NCBI GenBank assembly: GCA_030590185.1
Contig: JAUUZB010000157.1
Span: 1-7,515, forward strand
Origin: Deltaproteobacteria bacterium
GTDB lineage: Bacteria > Myxococcota > XYA12-FULL-58-9 > JAUUZB01
Direction: 5' to 3'
Length of the DNA: 7,515 nt
The position numbers were made by a program, and so were the translations under genes. The notes beneath the pieces were generated by a model. The model was not told the origin of the DNA, ran no database searches, and saw only the letters and a program-made list of their open reading frames with translations. The number at the start of each line of letters is the position of its first letter. Positions within the stretch are counted from its first letter, which is position 1. This document shows positions 6,074 through 7,515 of this stretch, in pieces.

Positions 6074-7459
6074 CTAATCATCCTCCAACCCGAGCTCCCG
6101 CCGGACCTTTGAAAAATCCACCCCCTCTCCCCCAACCAAGCCCAACGCGGCGTGCTCTTGGTCCTTCAAGATGGCAATCACCGCCGCTCGCCCCCCGTCG
6201 CTCTTCACCGCCTGGCGCGGTGTCTTCCCATCCAACGCCGGCAGCGGATCATCCACCCACCGAGCGAGGTGCTCTTCCAGCACCTTGACCGTGACCTCAG
6301 CCTGCACCTCTTGGGAGAGCATGGACTGGGAGGACTTCTTCGCCCGCGCGACCTGCTCCGAGGCCGCGGCCATGGCGACATCGAGATCCTCCACGCTGTC
6401 GAGCAGGTGGGCGGCCAAGTTGCCGAGGTAGGAACCGAAAGCCACCTTGCCTTGCTCCAACCGCTCCCGCGACTGCGTCGATAGGATCAACCGTTCCCCC
6501 CTGAAGAACAGATTGCCTAGCACCACCTTGCCGACCGCTCCCGCCCCGCTGGACGGCGTGCCCAGCCAAACATACCCATCGTCGTGAACGTCGAGGTCAG
6601 GATTCTGCGCCAGCCGCGAACGCACCGCCGCTTCATCTTGGACCGCAAAGGCCGCCTCGCAGAAGATGATCTCTTCGCCGTCGGTGGTTAGCAGGGTCGG
6701 CTTTCCCCGGGCGAGCACCGCCTCGCGTAACACCAGCATAGCCACGGCGCTCGCTTTGCTCATCACGACTTGGGGCGAGGCGTCCGGATCATCTTTCAGG
6801 ACATTGTCGATCGTCTCCACCATCGCCGCGCGGATATCGTCGCGGTACGAGCGCGGCACCTCGCACTGCGCGCCCATGAGCTCCCAGTGATCACCGGGAT
6901 GGATCACCCAACCGAGGATGAGGGAGTACTTGATCATGTCGTGGGAAGCGGTGCGCTCGCGTACCAAGAGGCGGTCGTCGGACACCAGATCGAGAAGGGT
7001 CAGACTCTCGCCCTTGTTCACCTCTTGGACCTCGAACAATGAGAACTGGGCGCCGAGCAGCGCCTCGAGCGCCTCCTGCTCGTCGGGGCGCAAACCAGCG
7101 CCATGCTCCTCGGCCCAGTGGTCAACCGCCCGCCGACCGTCCCCGTCGGTGTAGCCGACCGCGACGTAGGCGCCGATCAGGGAGTCTTCCCACGGGCCCA
7201 GGCGGTGCTCATGGTCGCAAAAGAACTCGTTCGTGGCGGCCACGCTCCATTGTTCCCAGTCGGTGGCGAACTGGGTGACCGCAGCGCTCACCGAACGGTA
7301 ACCACGGCCCTGCCCCTCGTTGCGCAAATAGGCGCAGTCATCTGGGCAGGCGATCGCGTGGCGTTGGTGTTCGCCGCAGCAGGTGGGGCAGATCGGGCCG
7401 GAGAGCGCGGGGCAGGCACGGCGGGCCTTGCCGCGGGAACAATGGGTGCACTTGGCCAT
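6074..7459 (-). CDS. Cys/His-cluster protein with C-terminal DUF2384-like segment, function unknown
   Basis: The protein is 461 residues and probably cytosolic. The N-terminus is packed with possible zinc ligands: C4, C7, C16, C24, C27, C28, H31, H34, C38 and C42, in the pattern CxxC, then ICPTCCGEHQRHAIACPDDCAYL cut here into ICPTCCGEHQRH (23-34) and CPDDCAYL (38-45). This looks like a B-box or zinc-ribbon type module. The middle (about 90-360) is a mixed domain I do not recognise, with WEDSLIGAYVAVGY near 90 and FCEAAF near 266. Residues 397-433, containing ARWVDDPLPALDGKTPRQAV and then GRAAVIAILKD, resemble the W-x(7-8)-LdG-tP-A pattern of DUF2384, the toxin-binding domain of Xre/MbcA/ParS antitoxins, also seen at the end of some SEC-C-type proteins. 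The protein ends with an FSKVRRELGL helix. No toxin gene of the RES type lies beside it in this window. No Shine-Dalgarno is seen; the ATG at 7459 is chosen because the Cys cluster begins three codons later. Confidence 0.78.
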   Translation of the reverse strand: MAKCTHCSRGKARRACPALSGPICPTCCGEHQRHAIACPDDCAYLRNEGQGRGYRSVSAAVTQFATDWEQWSVAATNEFFCDHEHRLGPWEDSLIGAYVAVGYTDGDGRRAVDHWAEEHGAGLRPDEQEALEALLGAQFSLFEVQEVNKGESLTLLDLVSDDRLLVRERTASHDMIKYSLILGWVIHPGDHWELMGAQCEVPRSYRDDIRAAMVETIDNVLKDDPDASPQVVMSKASAVAMLVLREAVLARGKPTLLTTDGEEIIFCEAAFAVQDEAAVRSRLAQNPDLDVHDDGYVWLGTPSSGAGAVGKVVLGNLFFRGERLILSTQSRERLEQGKVAFGSYLGNLAAHLLDSVEDLDVAMAAASEQVARAKKSSQSMLSQEVQAEVTVKVLEEHLARWVDDPLPALDGKTPRQAVKSDGGRAAVIAILKDQEHAALGLVGGEGVDFSKVRRELGLEDD

Positions 7460-7515
7460 CCGAGAGGCATAGCACGGGTGCCCGGCGTACGCAGGGGTCC
7501 TGGCCGAACGTCCGC

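Noticed and set aside
6074..7459. A toxin-antitoxin system built on the DUF2384-like tail
   Set aside because: No RES-domain or other small toxin gene lies next to it in the window, and the protein is far larger than typical antitoxins of this class.

Overview
The window is a high-GC stretch that most likely comes from a myxobacterium or a close relative in Myxococcota. The best evidence is one predicted secreted protein that ends in a MYXO-CTERM-type sorting signal (GCSC, hydrophobic stretch, five arginines). The pronounced GC bias and the long antisense shadow reading frames fit this. All six genes I can support are on the minus strand, so they read from the right end of the window to the left.

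In transcription order they are as follows. (1) 7459-6074 encodes a 461-residue protein with an N-terminal Cys/His cluster and a C-terminal segment resembling the DUF2384 / antitoxin toxin-binding domain. (2) 5995-4898 encodes a 365-residue DHH/DHHA1-like phosphoesterase whose motifs appear in an unusual order. (3) 4788-3457 encodes an exported protein with a periplasmic N-domain, a charged linker and a probable outer-membrane beta-barrel. (4) 3416-2145 encodes a secreted, cysteine-rich, possibly jelly-roll protein with a MYXO-CTERM anchor. (5) 2030-1347 encodes a TetR-family repressor. (6) 1328 to beyond the left edge encodes a PLP-dependent lyase of the sphingosine-1-phosphate lyase family, truncated by the window.

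The clearest functional unit is the TetR-lyase pair. The genes are 18 nt apart, the lyase has a good Shine-Dalgarno inside that gap, and a TTGACACT...AGTGcCAg imperfect palindrome lies just upstream of the TetR start, suggesting an autoregulated two-gene operon for breakdown of a phosphorylated sphingoid base or a related amine. The two exported proteins (3 and 4) are 40 nt apart and may be co-transcribed, but their sequences do not show a shared task. Genes 1 and 2 are separated by 78 nt that contain a perfect 6-1-6 palindrome just ahead of the DHH gene.

No stretch longer than 300 bases lacks a gene; the longest gaps are 114 and 109 nt. I saw no tRNA, rRNA, CRISPR array, insertion sequence or attachment site. 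I do not see convincing evidence of a new multi-gene system. The items most worth a second look are the DHH-like protein with reordered motifs and the Cys/His-cluster protein with a DUF2384-like tail.
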